Source: an uncultured Collinsella sp.
GTDB taxonomy: Bacteria; Actinomycetota; Coriobacteriia; Coriobacteriales; Coriobacteriaceae
Direction: 5' to 3'
NCBI GenBank assembly: GCA_900554585.1
Contig: USHS01000097.1
Coordinates: forward strand, 1-5,814
Length of the DNA stretch: 5,814 nucleotides
The first letter of the stretch is position 1, and the number at the start of each line of letters is the position of its first letter. Positions 5,781 through 5,814 of the stretch are shown here, piece after piece. The notes under the pieces were generated by a model that was given only the letters and a program-made list of their open reading frames with translations, had not been told where the DNA came from and searched no databases. A program made the translations under genes and the position numbers.

Positions 5781-5814
5781 CCACATTCTCGATGACGGCT
5801 CGGTGCCGTCCACC
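5781..5814 (-). other. 3' tail of an unidentified upstream transcription unit, with small hairpin
   Basis: These 34 bases precede the terminator. They contain a hairpin with a 6-bp stem, GACGGC (5794-5799) with GCCGTC (5805-5810), and a 5-base loop. No minus-strand frame has a stop codon in this stretch. The upstream gene therefore either ends beyond the window or is an RNA gene. I could not match the bases to a known tRNA, tmRNA or other RNA end. Confidence 0.4.

Noticed and set aside
1..5814. CRISPR array, insertion sequence, prophage, toxin-antitoxin or defence genes
   Set aside because: I found no regular direct repeats, transposase or integrase motifs or terminal inverted repeats, and almost all bases are occupied by conserved housekeeping genes.
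1..5814. A fall in GC content from tsaB-rimI towards acpS as a sign of transfer
   Set aside because: The acpS end does look somewhat less GC-rich by eye, but all genes share operon structure and similar ribosome binding sites, and I could not compute composition rigorously, so it is not evidence of foreign origin.

Overview
The window is an ordinary, tightly packed bacterial housekeeping operon. All genes lie on the minus strand, so the reading order runs from high to low coordinates. The DNA is GC-rich. The gene set and order (acpS, nnrE/nnrD, alr, a family 4 uracil-DNA glycosylase, tsaE, tsaB-rimI) suggest an actinobacterium. My best guess is the Coriobacteriia (Collinsella/Olsenella-like gut organisms), from gene order, fusion architecture and general protein character; no marker gene is present to prove it.

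Layout, in transcription order. Positions 5781-5814 are the tail of an unidentified upstream transcription unit. It ends at a strong intrinsic terminator (stem 5753-5780, T tract 5749-5754). A sigma70-like promoter follows (-35 at 5693-5698, -10 at 5669-5674), then a very strong ribosome binding site and acpS (5639 to 5100). Next come bifunctional nnrE/nnrD (5099-3483), alr (3480-2335), udg4 (2326-1706) and tsaE (1693-1187). Last is a TsaB-RimI fusion that starts at 1200 and runs off the left edge still open after 400 codons. Junctions are 0, 2, 8 and 12 nt, then a 14-nt overlap. I see no internal terminator, which fits one polycistronic message with translational coupling.

Functionally the operon mixes four jobs. 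AcpS makes holo-acyl carrier protein for lipid synthesis. Nnr repairs damaged NAD(P)H. Alr supplies D-alanine for peptidoglycan. The iron-sulfur uracil-DNA glycosylase removes uracil from DNA. TsaE and TsaB belong to the tRNA t6A37 machinery, with the RimI domain acetylating ribosomal protein S18. TsaD, the catalytic partner, would be expected just beyond the left edge.

I found no mobile element, CRISPR array, tRNA/rRNA gene or clearly new system. The points most worth a second look are the TsaB-RimI fusion (possibly extending into TsaD), the extra charged C-terminal tail on AcpS, and an alanine racemase with alanine where many homologues carry the carbamylated active-site lysine. Smaller points are the glycosylase placed inside the operon and the compact terminator/promoter region with an alternative hairpin.
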